In this document: positions 35,023 through 43,363 of the stretch, piece after piece
How the letters are laid out: every line of letters starts with the position of its first letter
How positions within the stretch are numbered: position 1 is the first letter of the stretch
Translations under genes and position numbers: made by a program
Assembly: GCF_007556705.1 (NCBI RefSeq)
Contig: NZ_VJOL01000016.1
Span: 1 to 46,791, forward strand
Direction of reading: 5' to 3'
DNA length: 46,791 nucleotides
From: Tepidimonas thermarum
GTDB lineage: Bacteria > Pseudomonadota > Gammaproteobacteria > Burkholderiales > Burkholderiaceae_C
The notes under the pieces: generated by a model
What the model was told of the DNA's origin: nothing
Database searches by the model: none
The model's input: only the letters and a program-made list of their open reading frames with translations

Positions 35023-36335
35023 AAACCCTCTACCTGCGCATTTACCTCACGGTGGTGGCGGCGCTGCTGCTGTTCGCGCTGCTGTCGGGCTGGCTGTTCC
35101 AGCGCAACATCGACCGGGTGCGCGCGCTCGACCGTGCCGCGTGGAGCGAGCGCCTGGCCGGCTGGGCCGAACTGGCGCAGGAGGTGCTGCCGCCGCCCAC
35201 GGCCACGCCGGCGCAGCAGGCCGAGGCGTTGCAGGAGTGGTCGCAGCGCTTGCGCCTGCCCCTGGCGTTGGACGACGCCGCGGGGCAGCGGCTGGCGGTC
35301 ACGCCGGCGTACGAACGTGGCATGGAAGCCGGCGGACGTGGCATACGCCTGCCGCTGGCCGATGGGCGCACGCTTTGGGTGCTGCGTGCGCCGCGACCCG
35401 AGGGCCGGGCCCCCGGCGTGCCGCCCATGGGGGGCCGCCACCCTGCGGCCGTACCGCACGAGCCGCCGTGGTGGCCCGGCGGGGGCGGCCTGCTGGCCAT
35501 GCTGCTGGTGCTGTTTGCAGCCGTCGCCGCCGGGGCCTACCCGGTGGTGCGCCGCCTGACGCGCCGGCTGGAGGCGCTGCGCCAGGGCGTCGAAGCCTTT
35601 GGCGACGGGCAACTCGGGTACCGGGTGGCGGTGGATGGGCGCGACGAGGTGGCGGCGCTGGCGGCCAGCTTCAACCGCGCGGCCGAGCGCATCGAATCGC
35701 TGGTGCGCTCGCACCAATCGCTGCTGGCCAACGCCTCGCACGAGCTGCGCTCGCCGCTGGCGCGGCTGCGCCTAGCGCTGTCGCTGTGGGATACCGACGC
35801 ACCCGAGGCGCGCGCCGCGCGCCGGCAGGAGATCGAGCGCAACATCCGCGAGCTGGACGCGCTGGTGGACGAGGTGCTGCTGGCCAGCCGGCTGGATGCT
35901 GCGCCCGCCCTGCAGCGCGCCCCGGTGGACCTGCTCGGGCTGGCGGCCGAAGAGGCGGCCGCGCTGGGGGCCGATGTCAGCGGCGAGGCGCTGCTGGTCC
36001 CCGGCGACGAACGCTTGCTGCGCCGCGCCGTGCGCAACCTGCTGGACAACGCCCGCCGCTACGCACCGGAGCAGCCACCCAGCGTGCAGGTCGCGCGCGC
36101 GGGCGATGCCGCCGAGCTGCGCGTGTGCGACCGCGGCCCCGGCGTGCCGCCGCAGCAGCGCGAGCGCATTTTCGAGCCGTTTTACCGGCTGCCCGGCCAC
36201 GCGGAATACGCCGGCGGCGTCGGCCTGGGGTTGAGCCTGGTGCGCCAAATCGCCCGCCTGCACGGCGGCGAGGCACGCTGCGAGCCGCACCCTGGCGGCG
36301 GCAGTTGCTTCGTGCTGCGGCTGCCGCGGGCCTGA
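35019..36335 (+). CDS. Membrane sensor histidine kinase
   Basis: Kinase of 438 residues. Membrane segment 1 is at about 8-27 and segment 2 at about 157-177. Between them is a periplasmic region of ~125 residues with a Pro/His-rich end. HAMP follows (about 178-232), then the dimerisation helix with His 241 in ASHELRSPLARLR, and an ATP domain with the N-box NLLDNARRYAP, DRGPGVP and GVGLGLSLVRQIARLHGG. It would phosphorylate the regulator encoded upstream. Its stop codon abuts the purC stop with no spacer. Confidence 0.92.
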   Translation: MKTLYLRIYLTVVAALLLFALLSGWLFQRNIDRVRALDRAAWSERLAGWAELAQEVLPPPTATPAQQAEALQEWSQRLRLPLALDDAAGQRLAVTPAYERGMEAGGRGIRLPLADGRTLWVLRAPRPEGRAPGVPPMGGRHPAAVPHEPPWWPGGGGLLAMLLVLFAAVAAGAYPVVRRLTRRLEALRQGVEAFGDGQLGYRVAVDGRDEVAALAASFNRAAERIESLVRSHQSLLANASHELRSPLARLRLALSLWDTDAPEARAARRQEIERNIRELDALVDEVLLASRLDAAPALQRAPVDLLGLAAEEAAALGADVSGEALLVPGDERLLRRAVRNLLDNARRYAPEQPPSVQVARAGDAAELRVCDRGPGVPPQQRERIFEPFYRLPGHAEYAGGVGLGLSLVRQIARLHGGEARCEPHPGGGSCFVLRLPRA

Positions 36336-36349
36336 TCAGCCGATCAGGC
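36330..36349. terminator. Bidirectional hairpin overlapping the convergent stop codons
   Basis: GCCTGATC and GATCAGGC, eight-base arms around an AGCC loop, span the stop codons of the histidine kinase (TGA, 36333-36335) and purC (TCA on the plus strand, 36336-36338). The two stops touch within TGATCA. A symmetrical stem here could end transcription from both sides, though no T tract is seen. Confidence 0.45.
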
Positions 36350-37244
36350 GCGTGAGCGCCTCGCGGTATTTGGCCGCCGTTTGCTCGATCACCTCCGGCG
36401 GCAGATGGGGCGCCGGCGGGGTTTTGTTCCACGGGCGGCCGTCGATGCGCACCGCCTCGAGCCAGTCGCGCAAGTACTGCTTGTCGAAGCTGGGCGGATT
36501 GGTGCCCTCGGTGTACGACTCGGCGGGCCAGTAGCGCGACGAGTCGGGCGTGAGCACCTCATCCATGAGCGTGAGCGTGCCGTCGGCATCCAGCCCGAAC
36601 TCGAACTTGGTGTCGGCAATCAAGATGCCCCGGGACGCCGCGTACGCTGCCGCCGTCTGGTACAGGCGGATGGCAATGTCGCGGATGCGCTCGGCCAGGT
36701 CGGCGCCGATGCGCGCGGCCATCTCGTCGAACGTGATGTTTTCGTCGTGTTCGCCCACCGCGGCCTTGGCCGCCGGCGTAAAAATCGGCGCCGGCAGTCG
36801 GGACGCGTTGCGCAGCCCGGGGGGCAGCGGCACGCCGCACACCGACTGCGACTGCTGGTACTCTTTCCAGCCGCTGCCGGCCAGGTAGCCGCGCACCACC
36901 GCCTCCACCGGGATCGGGCGCAGGCGTTTGACCAGCATCGAGCGCCCGCGCACCTGCTCGCGCTCGTGCGGCGCCACCACGCTCTCGGGGTCGTCGCCGG
37001 TCAGGTGGATCGGGCACAGGTTGGCGCCCTTGGGCCCGAGCTTGTCGAACCAAAACAGGCTCAGGCGCGTCAGCAGCTCGCCCTTGCCCGGGATGGGCTC
37101 GCCCATGATGACGTCGAACGCACTGATGCGGTCGGTGGCCACCATCAGGATGCGATCGTCGCCGACGGCGTAGTTGTCGCGCACCTTGCCCCGCGCCAGC
37201 AACGGCAGCGAGGTCAGGTTGGAGGTGTGCAGCGCGGCGGCCAT
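36336..37244 (-). CDS. purC: SAICAR synthetase PurC
   Basis: Phosphoribosylaminoimidazole-succinocarboxamide synthase of 302 residues, the longer form common in Burkholderiales. It has [27 protein letters not shown] near the start, the segment [22 protein letters not shown], and [31 protein letters not shown]. It joins aspartate to CAIR using ATP. It begins one base after the fba stop. purE and purK are usually next to it in relatives; here they lie beyond a plus-strand block of five genes. Confidence 0.96.
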   Translation of the reverse strand: MAAALHTSNLTSLPLLARGKVRDNYAVGDDRILMVATDRISAFDVIMGEPIPGKGELLTRLSLFWFDKLGPKGANLCPIHLTGDDPESVVAPHEREQVRGRSMLVKRLRPIPVEAVVRGYLAGSGWKEYQQSQSVCGVPLPPGLRNASRLPAPIFTPAAKAAVGEHDENITFDEMAARIGADLAERIRDIAIRLYQTAAAYAASRGILIADTKFEFGLDADGTLTLMDEVLTPDSSRYWPAESYTEGTNPPSFDKQYLRDWLEAVRIDGRPWNKTPPAPHLPPEVIEQTAAKYREALTRLIG

Positions 37245-37245
37245 C

Positions 37246-38310
37246 TCAGCGCACCACCTGGGCCAGCTCGCCGCGCGCGTAGCGCTCGGCCATCACGGAC
37301 AGCGGCAGACCCTTGATCTTGGCGCCCATGCCCTCGCAGCCAAACTGCAGGTAGCGCTGGCGGCAAATCTGCTTGGCGGCCTCGCGCGCGGGCTTGAGCC
37401 ACTCGCGCGCATCGAACTTGTCCGGGTTTTCGTGCAGGAACCTGCGCACCGCCGCCGTCATCGCCAGCCGGATGTCGGTGTCGATGTTGATCTTGCGCAC
37501 GCCGTGCTTGATGGCCTCCTGGATTTCTTCCACGGGCACGCCGTAGGTCTCCTTCATGGCGCCGCCATATTGGCGGATCTGCTCGAGCAGCTCCTGCGGC
37601 ACGCTCGAGGAGCCGTGCATGACCAGGTGGGTGTTGGGGATGCGGGCGTGGATTTCCTTGACGCGGCCAATGGCCAGGATGTCGCCGGTCGGCTTGCGCG
37701 TGAACTTGTAGGCACCATGGCTGGTGCCGATGGCAATCGCCAGCGCATCGAGCTGCGTGGCCTTGACGAACTCAGCCGCTTCCTCGGGGTCGGTCAGTAG
37801 GGCCGAGTGGTCGAGCACACCCTCGGCACCGATGCCGTCTTCTTCGCCCGCGCGGCCGGTCTCCAGCGAACCCAGGCAACCCAGCTCGCCTTCGACCGTC
37901 ACACCCAGGCGGTGCGCCATCTCCACCACGCGGCGCGTCACGTCCACGTTGTAGTCGTACGGTGCCGGGGTTTTGCCGTCTTCCTTAAGCGAGCCGTCCA
38001 TCATCACCGACGTAAAGCCCAGGCGGATGGCGCTTTCGCACACCGCCGGGCTTTGGCCGTGGTCCTGGTGCATGGCCACGGGGATGTGCGGCCACGCCTC
38101 CACCGCGCCCTGGATCAGGTGGCGGATGAAAGACTCGCCCGCGTACTTGCGCGCGCCCGCCGAGGCCTGCAGGATGACCGGTGCGCCGACCTCGTCGGCC
38201 GCCGACATGACCGCCTGCACCTGCTCCAGGTTGTTGACGTTGAAGGCCGGAATGCCATAACCGTGCTCGGCCGCGTGGTCGAGCAGTTCGCGCATGGAAA
38301 CGAGCGCCAT
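37246..38310 (-). CDS. fba: Class II fructose-bisphosphate aldolase (Calvin-cycle subtype)
   Basis: Zinc-dependent aldolase of 354 residues. It has the N-terminal [27 protein letters not shown], zinc-ligand region [10 protein letters not shown], the [12 protein letters not shown] segment, and GTSHGAYKF, ending with long C-terminal helices. This is the long class II type (also named cbbA) found in Burkholderiales. It splits or makes fructose 1,6-bisphosphate. It lies between the DUF4212 gene and purC. Confidence 0.94.
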   Translation of the reverse strand: MALVSMRELLDHAAEHGYGIPAFNVNNLEQVQAVMSAADEVGAPVILQASAGARKYAGESFIRHLIQGAVEAWPHIPVAMHQDHGQSPAVCESAIRLGFTSVMMDGSLKEDGKTPAPYDYNVDVTRRVVEMAHRLGVTVEGELGCLGSLETGRAGEEDGIGAEGVLDHSALLTDPEEAAEFVKATQLDALAIAIGTSHGAYKFTRKPTGDILAIGRVKEIHARIPNTHLVMHGSSSVPQELLEQIRQYGGAMKETYGVPVEEIQEAIKHGVRKINIDTDIRLAMTAAVRRFLHENPDKFDAREWLKPAREAAKQICRQRYLQFGCEGMGAKIKGLPLSVMAERYARGELAQVVR

Positions 38311-38391
38311 CGGGGTCTCCCGCAGTGTGGTTTGCGACGGCCGCCGATTGTACGGACTCGCGCCGAATGCGCACCCCGCCCCGCGCGCATG

Positions 38392-38682
38392 TCACGCGTC
38401 GGTGTCGGCCACCCCGTGTTGCGCGTCCAGCCGGTTCATGTACCACGCGTAAAACGCGATCAGGCCCACGTACACCAGCAGCGCGCCCTGCGCGCCCACC
38501 CAGTAGCTAAACGGCCAGCCAAAAAACGCAACGTTCAGCTCGCGCGCGTAAAAACCGACCACAAAAGTCACGACGAACCACACGGCCAGCAGCACCAGCG
38601 TCACGCGCACCGTGCGGCGCCAGTAGCGCCGCAGGGCGTCGGGCCCAGGCACGCTGGCCGGTGGCGGCGACGGCGCGCTCAT
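38392..38682 (-). CDS. DUF4212 membrane protein (symporter small-subunit type), orphan
   Basis: Membrane protein of 96 residues with two hydrophobic segments (VTLVLLAVWFVVTFVVGFYA and WVGAQGALLVYVGLIAFYAW) and the opening RRYWRRTVR. This matches DUF4212, the small partner normally encoded directly before a large sodium/solute symporter (acetate-permease type). Here the next gene is fba and no large subunit is present. It overlaps the pyk stop by 4 bases, so it is translated with pyruvate kinase. Confidence 0.8.
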   Translation of the reverse strand: MSAPSPPPASVPGPDALRRYWRRTVRVTLVLLAVWFVVTFVVGFYARELNVAFFGWPFSYWVGAQGALLVYVGLIAFYAWYMNRLDAQHGVADTDA

Positions 38683-40112
38683 GCGACCTGCCCGACTTTG
38701 AGCATGTTGGTGCCGCCGGGCGTGCCCATCGGCTCGCCGGCCGTGATCACATAGCGATCGCCCGGTTGTAGCCGGCCCCGTGCCTTGAGCTGCTGCTCGG
38801 CCTGCAGCAGCGCGGTGTCGCGGTCCGCGCTGCCGCCCGTGATGCGCAGCGCGTGCACGTTGCGGTAGAGCGCCAGCTTGCGCGCCGTGGACAGGCGCGG
38901 CGTGATCGCGTAGATCGGGATGTCCACCGTGTGGCGGCTCATCCACAGCGGGGTGGAGCCGGATTCGGTCAGCGCGATGATGGCGCGCGCCTGCAGGTGC
39001 GACGCGATGAACAGCGCCCCCAGGGCGATCGACTGGTCGATGCGGGCAAAGGTCTTGCCGATGAAGTCGCGGTCGAGCGCGTCGTGGTAGGCCTGCTCCG
39101 CCGCCAAGCAGATGCGCGCCATCTCCTGCACCGTCTGCAGCGGGTACTTGCCCGCGGCCGTCTCGGCGCTGAGCATCACGGCGTCCGTGCCATCCAGCAC
39201 CGCGTTGGCCACGTCGCTGACCTCGGCGCGCGTGGGCACGGGCGCGTGGATCATGCTCTCCATCATCTGCGTGGCGGTGATGACCAGGCGGTCGTGTTCG
39301 CGCGCCAGGCGGATCATGCGCTTTTGCAGCGCCGGCACCGCGGCGTTGCCCACCTCCACCGCCAAGTCGCCACGCGCCACCATGATGCCGTCGCTGGCCA
39401 GCAAAATCGCCTCCAGCTCCGGGATGGCCTCGGCGCGCTCGATCTTGGCGATCAGGCCCGGCCGGTGGTCGTCTTGCGCCGCTTCCTCACACAGGCGCCG
39501 CGCCAGCCGCATGTCCTCGGCGTCCTTCGGGAAGCTCACCGCCACATAGTCGGCGCGCAGTGCCATGGCGGTGGCGATATCGGCCATGTCCTTGGGCGTG
39601 AGGGCCGGCGCCGTCAACCCCCCGCCACGCTTGTTGATGCCCTTGTGGTTGGACAGCTCGCCCCCCACCACCACGCGCGTGTGCACGGCGGCACCCTCGA
39701 CGCGCGTGACTTCGAGCTCGATCAACCCGTCGTTGAGCAGCAGCACATCGCCGGGCACCACGTCGCGCGGCAGCTCTTTGTAGTCCAGCCCCACGGCGTG
39801 TTCGTCGCCAGGCTCGGTGCGCGCGGCGTCGAGCGTGAAGGCGTCGCCCTCGCGCAACAGCACCTTGCCATGCGCAAAGCGGCCCACCCGGATCTTGGGG
39901 CCTTGCAGGTCGGCCATGATGGCCACCTCCTTGCCCACCCGTGCCGCCACCTCGCGCACGGCGGCGGCACGGCGGCTGTGGTCGTCGGCCGTGCCGTGGG
40001 AGAAGTTGAGCCGCACCACATCCACGCCCGCCTGGATCATGGCTTCCAGCGTATCGGGCGCATCACTGGCCGGCCCAAGGGTGGCAACGATTTTGGTGGC
40101 GCGCAGCGGCAT
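38679..40112 (-). CDS. pyk: Pyruvate kinase
   Basis: Glycolytic enzyme of 477 residues. It has RATKIVATLGPASDAPD at the N-terminus, the FSHGTADDH segment, IAKIERAEAIPELEAIL with the catalytic Lys, MVARGDLAVEVG, and TATQMMESM. It makes pyruvate and ATP from phosphoenolpyruvate. The ATG at 40112 has AAGGAG 6 bases upstream and opens MPLRATKI, so a longer start at 40136 is less likely. It leads the pyk-DUF4212-fba-purC operon. Confidence 0.95.
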   Translation of the reverse strand: MPLRATKIVATLGPASDAPDTLEAMIQAGVDVVRLNFSHGTADDHSRRAAAVREVAARVGKEVAIMADLQGPKIRVGRFAHGKVLLREGDAFTLDAARTEPGDEHAVGLDYKELPRDVVPGDVLLLNDGLIELEVTRVEGAAVHTRVVVGGELSNHKGINKRGGGLTAPALTPKDMADIATAMALRADYVAVSFPKDAEDMRLARRLCEEAAQDDHRPGLIAKIERAEAIPELEAILLASDGIMVARGDLAVEVGNAAVPALQKRMIRLAREHDRLVITATQMMESMIHAPVPTRAEVSDVANAVLDGTDAVMLSAETAAGKYPLQTVQEMARICLAAEQAYHDALDRDFIGKTFARIDQSIALGALFIASHLQARAIIALTESGSTPLWMSRHTVDIPIYAITPRLSTARKLALYRNVHALRITGGSADRDTALLQAEQQLKARGRLQPGDRYVITAGEPMGTPGGTNMLKVGQVA

Positions 40113-40202
40113 GGTGTCTCCTTGATGATTTGACACCCCCTATGGTAGTGCCTGGCCGTGTCGGGCCGATGACGGACCGCGCACTTTGCTAGAGTGGGGG
40201 GC

Positions 40203-41102
40203 ATGGCAACACCCAAGGCCGCTGCGCGACCACGACCCCGGCCCCCGCGACCCCTGGCGGGCGTGCACGTCGTGAGCCTGGCGCTCAACCTGCCCGGGCC
40301 CGCGGCGCTGATGCGCCTGCGCGCGCTGGGGGCGCGCTGCACCCAGGTCGAACCCCCTGCCGGCGACCCCATGCGCGGCTACTGCGAGGCTGCCTATGCA
40401 CACATGCACCGCGGTGTGCGCACCGTCACGCTGGACCTCAAGGCCAGCGCGGGTCAGCGCCGGCTGCAGCGCCTGCTGGCCGGGGCCGACGTGTTGCTGA
40501 CCTCGTTTCGACCCTCGGCGCTGGCACGGCTGGGGCTGGATGCGGCCACCGTGCAGGCGCGCTGGCCGCAGCTGTCGCTGGTGCGCATCGTGGGGGCCGC
40601 CGGCCCCCGGGCCGAGGAGGCCGGGCATGACCTGACCTACCAGGCCGACGCCGGTTTGCTCGACGGCCTGGCCCTGCCGCCCAGCCTGTTGGCCGACATG
40701 GCCGGCGCCCTGCTGGCCACGGAGGCGGTGCTGGCCGCCCTGCGCCAGCGCGACGCCACCGGATGCGGCGCGGTGCGGGACGTGGCGCTGGCCGACGCGG
40801 CCTCCTGGCTGGCGTTGCCGCGCCACTGGGGCCTGACCGCCCCCGGTGCGCTGCTGGGCGGCGCACACGCCGGCTACCGGGTGTACGCCTGCGCCGACGG
40901 CCGGGTGGCGGTGGCCGCGTTGGAACCCCACTTCGCCCGCCGCCTGGGCGAGGTCGCGGGCCTGGGGCCGCTGACCCCGCAGGACTGCTTGCGCCCCGCC
41001 ACCACCCAGGCGTTGGCCGACTGGTTTGCCGCACGCACGCGCGCCGAACTCGACGCGCTCGCCCGCACCCACGATGTGCCGTGGGTGACGCTGGCGCCCT
41101 GA
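40203..41102 (+). CDS. Short CaiB/BaiF-type CoA-transferase family protein
   Basis: Protein of 299 residues related to family III CoA-transferases: PLAGVHVVSLALNLPGPAAL at the N-terminus, GADVLLTSFRPSALARLGLD, and GHDLTYQADAGLL with the conserved aspartate (near 143) that forms the acyl anhydride in this family. Typical members have about 380-450 residues, so the C-terminal part is reduced. The gene is divergent from pyk. Racemase-type relatives (AMACR) share this fold, so the reaction cannot be fixed. Confidence 0.72.
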   Translation: MATPKAAARPRPRPPRPLAGVHVVSLALNLPGPAALMRLRALGARCTQVEPPAGDPMRGYCEAAYAHMHRGVRTVTLDLKASAGQRRLQRLLAGADVLLTSFRPSALARLGLDAATVQARWPQLSLVRIVGAAGPRAEEAGHDLTYQADAGLLDGLALPPSLLADMAGALLATEAVLAALRQRDATGCGAVRDVALADAASWLALPRHWGLTAPGALLGGAHAGYRVYACADGRVAVAALEPHFARRLGEVAGLGPLTPQDCLRPATTQALADWFAARTRAELDALARTHDVPWVTLAP

Positions 41103-41145
41103 TGCGCGGGTAAGCGATAACGGGCGCGTTTCGCGCCACCACAGC

Positions 41146-41175
41146 GGCATTTTGCGCACGGCTGCTGCATTTCGT
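41146..41175 (+). promoter_or_regulatory. Candidate LytTR tandem site
   Basis: GGCATTTTGC at 41146-41155 and TGCATTTCGT at 41166-41175 form a direct repeat with a 20-base period. E. coli YpdB, a LytTR regulator, binds two copies of GGCATTTCAT 21 bases apart. The site lies 72 bases before the first gene of the set that ends with a LytTR regulator, so autoregulation is plausible. Confidence 0.55.
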
Positions 41176-41246
41176 CGCATGCCCGTGGCCGCCGGGGGCG
41201 GTCATCGGCACAGTGCGTCCATCGCCAACCCGATGGAGTCAATGCC

Positions 41247-41660
41247 ATGCAACTCACCCCCGTTATCGCCATCCACCTCACCGCCGCGCTGGGTGCGCTC
41301 GTCACCGGGCCGGTGGCCTTGTGGGCCCGCCGCCACGGCGCGGCGCGGCCGAGGCTGCACCGCGCCTTTGGCTATGCGTGGGTCACGCTGATGCTCGTTA
41401 GCGCCGTTTCGGCGCTGTTCATCCGCGACTTTCAGCTGCCCAACGTCGCTGGTTACACGCCGATTCATCTGTTGATTCCGCTCACGCTCGCCGGCTTGTT
41501 CATGGCCTTTCGCTACCTGCTGCGCAAGAACATCGCCGGCCACCGCATGGCCATGCAGCAGCTCTACCTCGGTGCCTGCGTCGGCGCCGGCCTCTTTACC
41601 CTGCTGCCCTCGCGCTACCTCGGCCAGCTGGTCTGGGGTCAGTGGCTGGGCTGGCTTTGA
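41247..41660 (+). CDS. DUF2306 membrane protein
   Basis: Membrane protein of 137 residues with four hydrophobic segments. HLTAALGALVTGPVALWARR and ARPRLHRAFGYAWVTLM at the N-terminus, YTPIHLLIPLT in the middle, and NIAGHRMAMQQLYLGACVGAGLFTLLP near the end match DUF2306. Conserved histidines (HLTAA, LHRAFG, IHLL, GHRMAM) sit near membrane boundaries, a pattern sometimes linked to haem or metal binding; that is inference. GGAG precedes the ATG. It opens a plus-strand set with the next membrane protein and the LytS/LytTR pair. Confidence 0.8.
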   Translation: MQLTPVIAIHLTAALGALVTGPVALWARRHGAARPRLHRAFGYAWVTLMLVSAVSALFIRDFQLPNVAGYTPIHLLIPLTLAGLFMAFRYLLRKNIAGHRMAMQQLYLGACVGAGLFTLLPSRYLGQLVWGQWLGWL

Positions 41661-41693
41661 CCCTTCCAACCCAACATCCGAAAAGGATCCGCC

Positions 41694-42209
41694 ATGCTGC
41701 TCAACATCGTCACCCACACCCCGCCATGGGTCTTCGTGTCGTTCGTCGTCCTGCTGTGGCTGGGCATGAAGCAATTGCTCACCCATGAGCTGAGTTTGTT
41801 GCGCGTGAGCGCGCTGGCGCTGGGCATGAGCGGCTGGTCGCTCTACAGCGTGGCCACGGCATTCAGCGGCGCGGTGCTGCCTATCCTGGTCTGGCTGGTC
41901 GCGACGGGTGTGTTGATGGCCGTCGTGCTGCGCCGCAGGCCGTTACCGTTGGCGCACTACGACCCCTCCCATCGACGCTTGACCATGCCGGGCAGCCCCG
42001 TACCGCTGGCGTTGATGATGGGCATCTTTGTCGCCAAATTCGCCGTCGGCGTTGCCTTGTCGATGCAGCCGACCCTGTCGGGCAACGGCGCATTCGCCAT
42101 CGCGGTGGGTGCCGTCTACGGCGCGTTCAGCGGCGGGTTCACTGCTCGGGCGCTGCGGCTGTGGCGGCTGGCCTTCGCGCAGGACCGCCGAGGGGTATCG
42201 ATCGCATGA
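41694..42209 (+). CDS. DUF6622-like membrane protein
   Basis: Membrane protein of 171 residues with about five hydrophobic segments, starting NIVTHTPPWVFVSFVVLLW. The sequence resembles the small DUF6622-type family found near LytTR systems in proteobacteria. I am fairly but not fully sure of the family name. AAAAGGA precedes the ATG. Its stop overlaps the possible start of the sensor kinase by four bases (ATGA), suggesting coupling. Function is unknown. Confidence 0.65.
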   Translation: MLLNIVTHTPPWVFVSFVVLLWLGMKQLLTHELSLLRVSALALGMSGWSLYSVATAFSGAVLPILVWLVATGVLMAVVLRRRPLPLAHYDPSHRRLTMPGSPVPLALMMGIFVAKFAVGVALSMQPTLSGNGAFAIAVGAVYGAFSGGFTARALRLWRLAFAQDRRGVSIA

Positions 42210-43363
42210 GCCCCGATCGCCTGTATCGACCACCCATGCGGCGGGTTGAAACCCACAAAGGATTTCACGGTCCACTGCCGCTTGTGCATACTGTGGCCAT
42301 GACTGCCCTGCACTTCGTCCGGACGTCGTCGCTGGCGACGCGTGTGGTGGTGGTGTTGGCTTTCAACACATTGATTGCCTCGCTGCTGCCGCGTACCAGC
42401 GGGCAGGGTTTTGCGCAAAACCTGTTGTATGCCCAGCTCATCGGGCTGGCCATCTGGGCCTTGATCGACGCAGGCCGCCGGGTTTTGTTTCGACGACGGC
42501 GTGGTTGGGACGGCGCCGTACCCATGGTGATCTGGGTTCTCGTGGCCGTGCCCCTGGGTTATGCCGGCGGCAGCATCGCGGCGGACCTGTTGCTGGGCCA
42601 TCCGGCGCTGCGCTCCTGGCACGCTGCGCCTGAGCTGACGCTGCGCATGCTGCTGATTTCGCTTGCCGCTGGCGGTGCCGCGGCTTATGTGTTCGCCAGC
42701 CGCGAAATGCTCGCGCGTGCCCGGCTCGACGAAGCACACGCGCGACAGCAGGCGAGCGAAGCGCGGCTGAAACTGCTCGAATCGCAGCTCGAGCCGCACA
42801 TGCTGTTCAACACGTTGGCCAACCTGCGCGCACTGGTTACCGTTGATCCGGGTGCGGCACAGGTGATGATCGATCACCTCAACAACTATCTGCGCGCCAC
42901 GCTCAGTGGTTCACGCGCCGCCTGGCACCCACTGGCGGTGGAATTCGATCGGTTGCGCGACTACCTCGAGCTCATGCGGGTGCGCATGGGGTCGCGGCTG
43001 GCTTTTGATCTGTCGCTGCCGGAGGACATGCGTGCCATTCCCGTGCCACCGCTGCTGTTGCAGCCCTTGGTGGAAAACGCCATCGTCCATGGGCTCGAGC
43101 CCTCGGTGACGGGTGGCAGCATCGAGGTACAGGCCCGCCGCGGCGTCGACGCACAGGGTGGTGCCTGGTTGCTGCTGGACGTTCGTGACACCGGCGCACG
43201 GCTGCATGCGGATGTGCCGGTGCAAACGTTTGCGGGCTTTGGGCTCACCCAGGTGCGCGAGCGTCTGGCCACCTGCTACGGTCCATCGGCGACGCTGGAT
43301 CTGGTGGCCGAACCCGGCCAGTTCACACGGGCCTCGCTGCGGATTCCATTGCAAAATGCCTAA
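42206..43363 (+). CDS. LytS/YehU-type sensor histidine kinase
   Basis: Membrane sensor kinase of 385 residues from the chosen start. Four or so membrane segments lie in the first ~160 residues (FNTLIASLLPRT region to ISLAAGGAAAYVFAS). The His_kinase domain follows, with the phosphoacceptor in LESQLEPHMLFNTLANLRAL. The ATP-binding part contains PPLLLQPLVENAIVHGLEP and DVRDTGARL. The start is uncertain: ATG at 42206 (overlapping the previous stop) or at 42299. It pairs with the LytTR regulator encoded next, whose start overlaps by 8 bases. Confidence 0.88.
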   Translation: MSPDRLYRPPMRRVETHKGFHGPLPLVHTVAMTALHFVRTSSLATRVVVVLAFNTLIASLLPRTSGQGFAQNLLYAQLIGLAIWALIDAGRRVLFRRRRGWDGAVPMVIWVLVAVPLGYAGGSIAADLLLGHPALRSWHAAPELTLRMLLISLAAGGAAAYVFASREMLARARLDEAHARQQASEARLKLLESQLEPHMLFNTLANLRALVTVDPGAAQVMIDHLNNYLRATLSGSRAAWHPLAVEFDRLRDYLELMRVRMGSRLAFDLSLPEDMRAIPVPPLLLQPLVENAIVHGLEPSVTGGSIEVQARRGVDAQGGAWLLLDVRDTGARLHADVPVQTFAGFGLTQVRERLATCYGPSATLDLVAEPGQFTRASLRIPLQNA

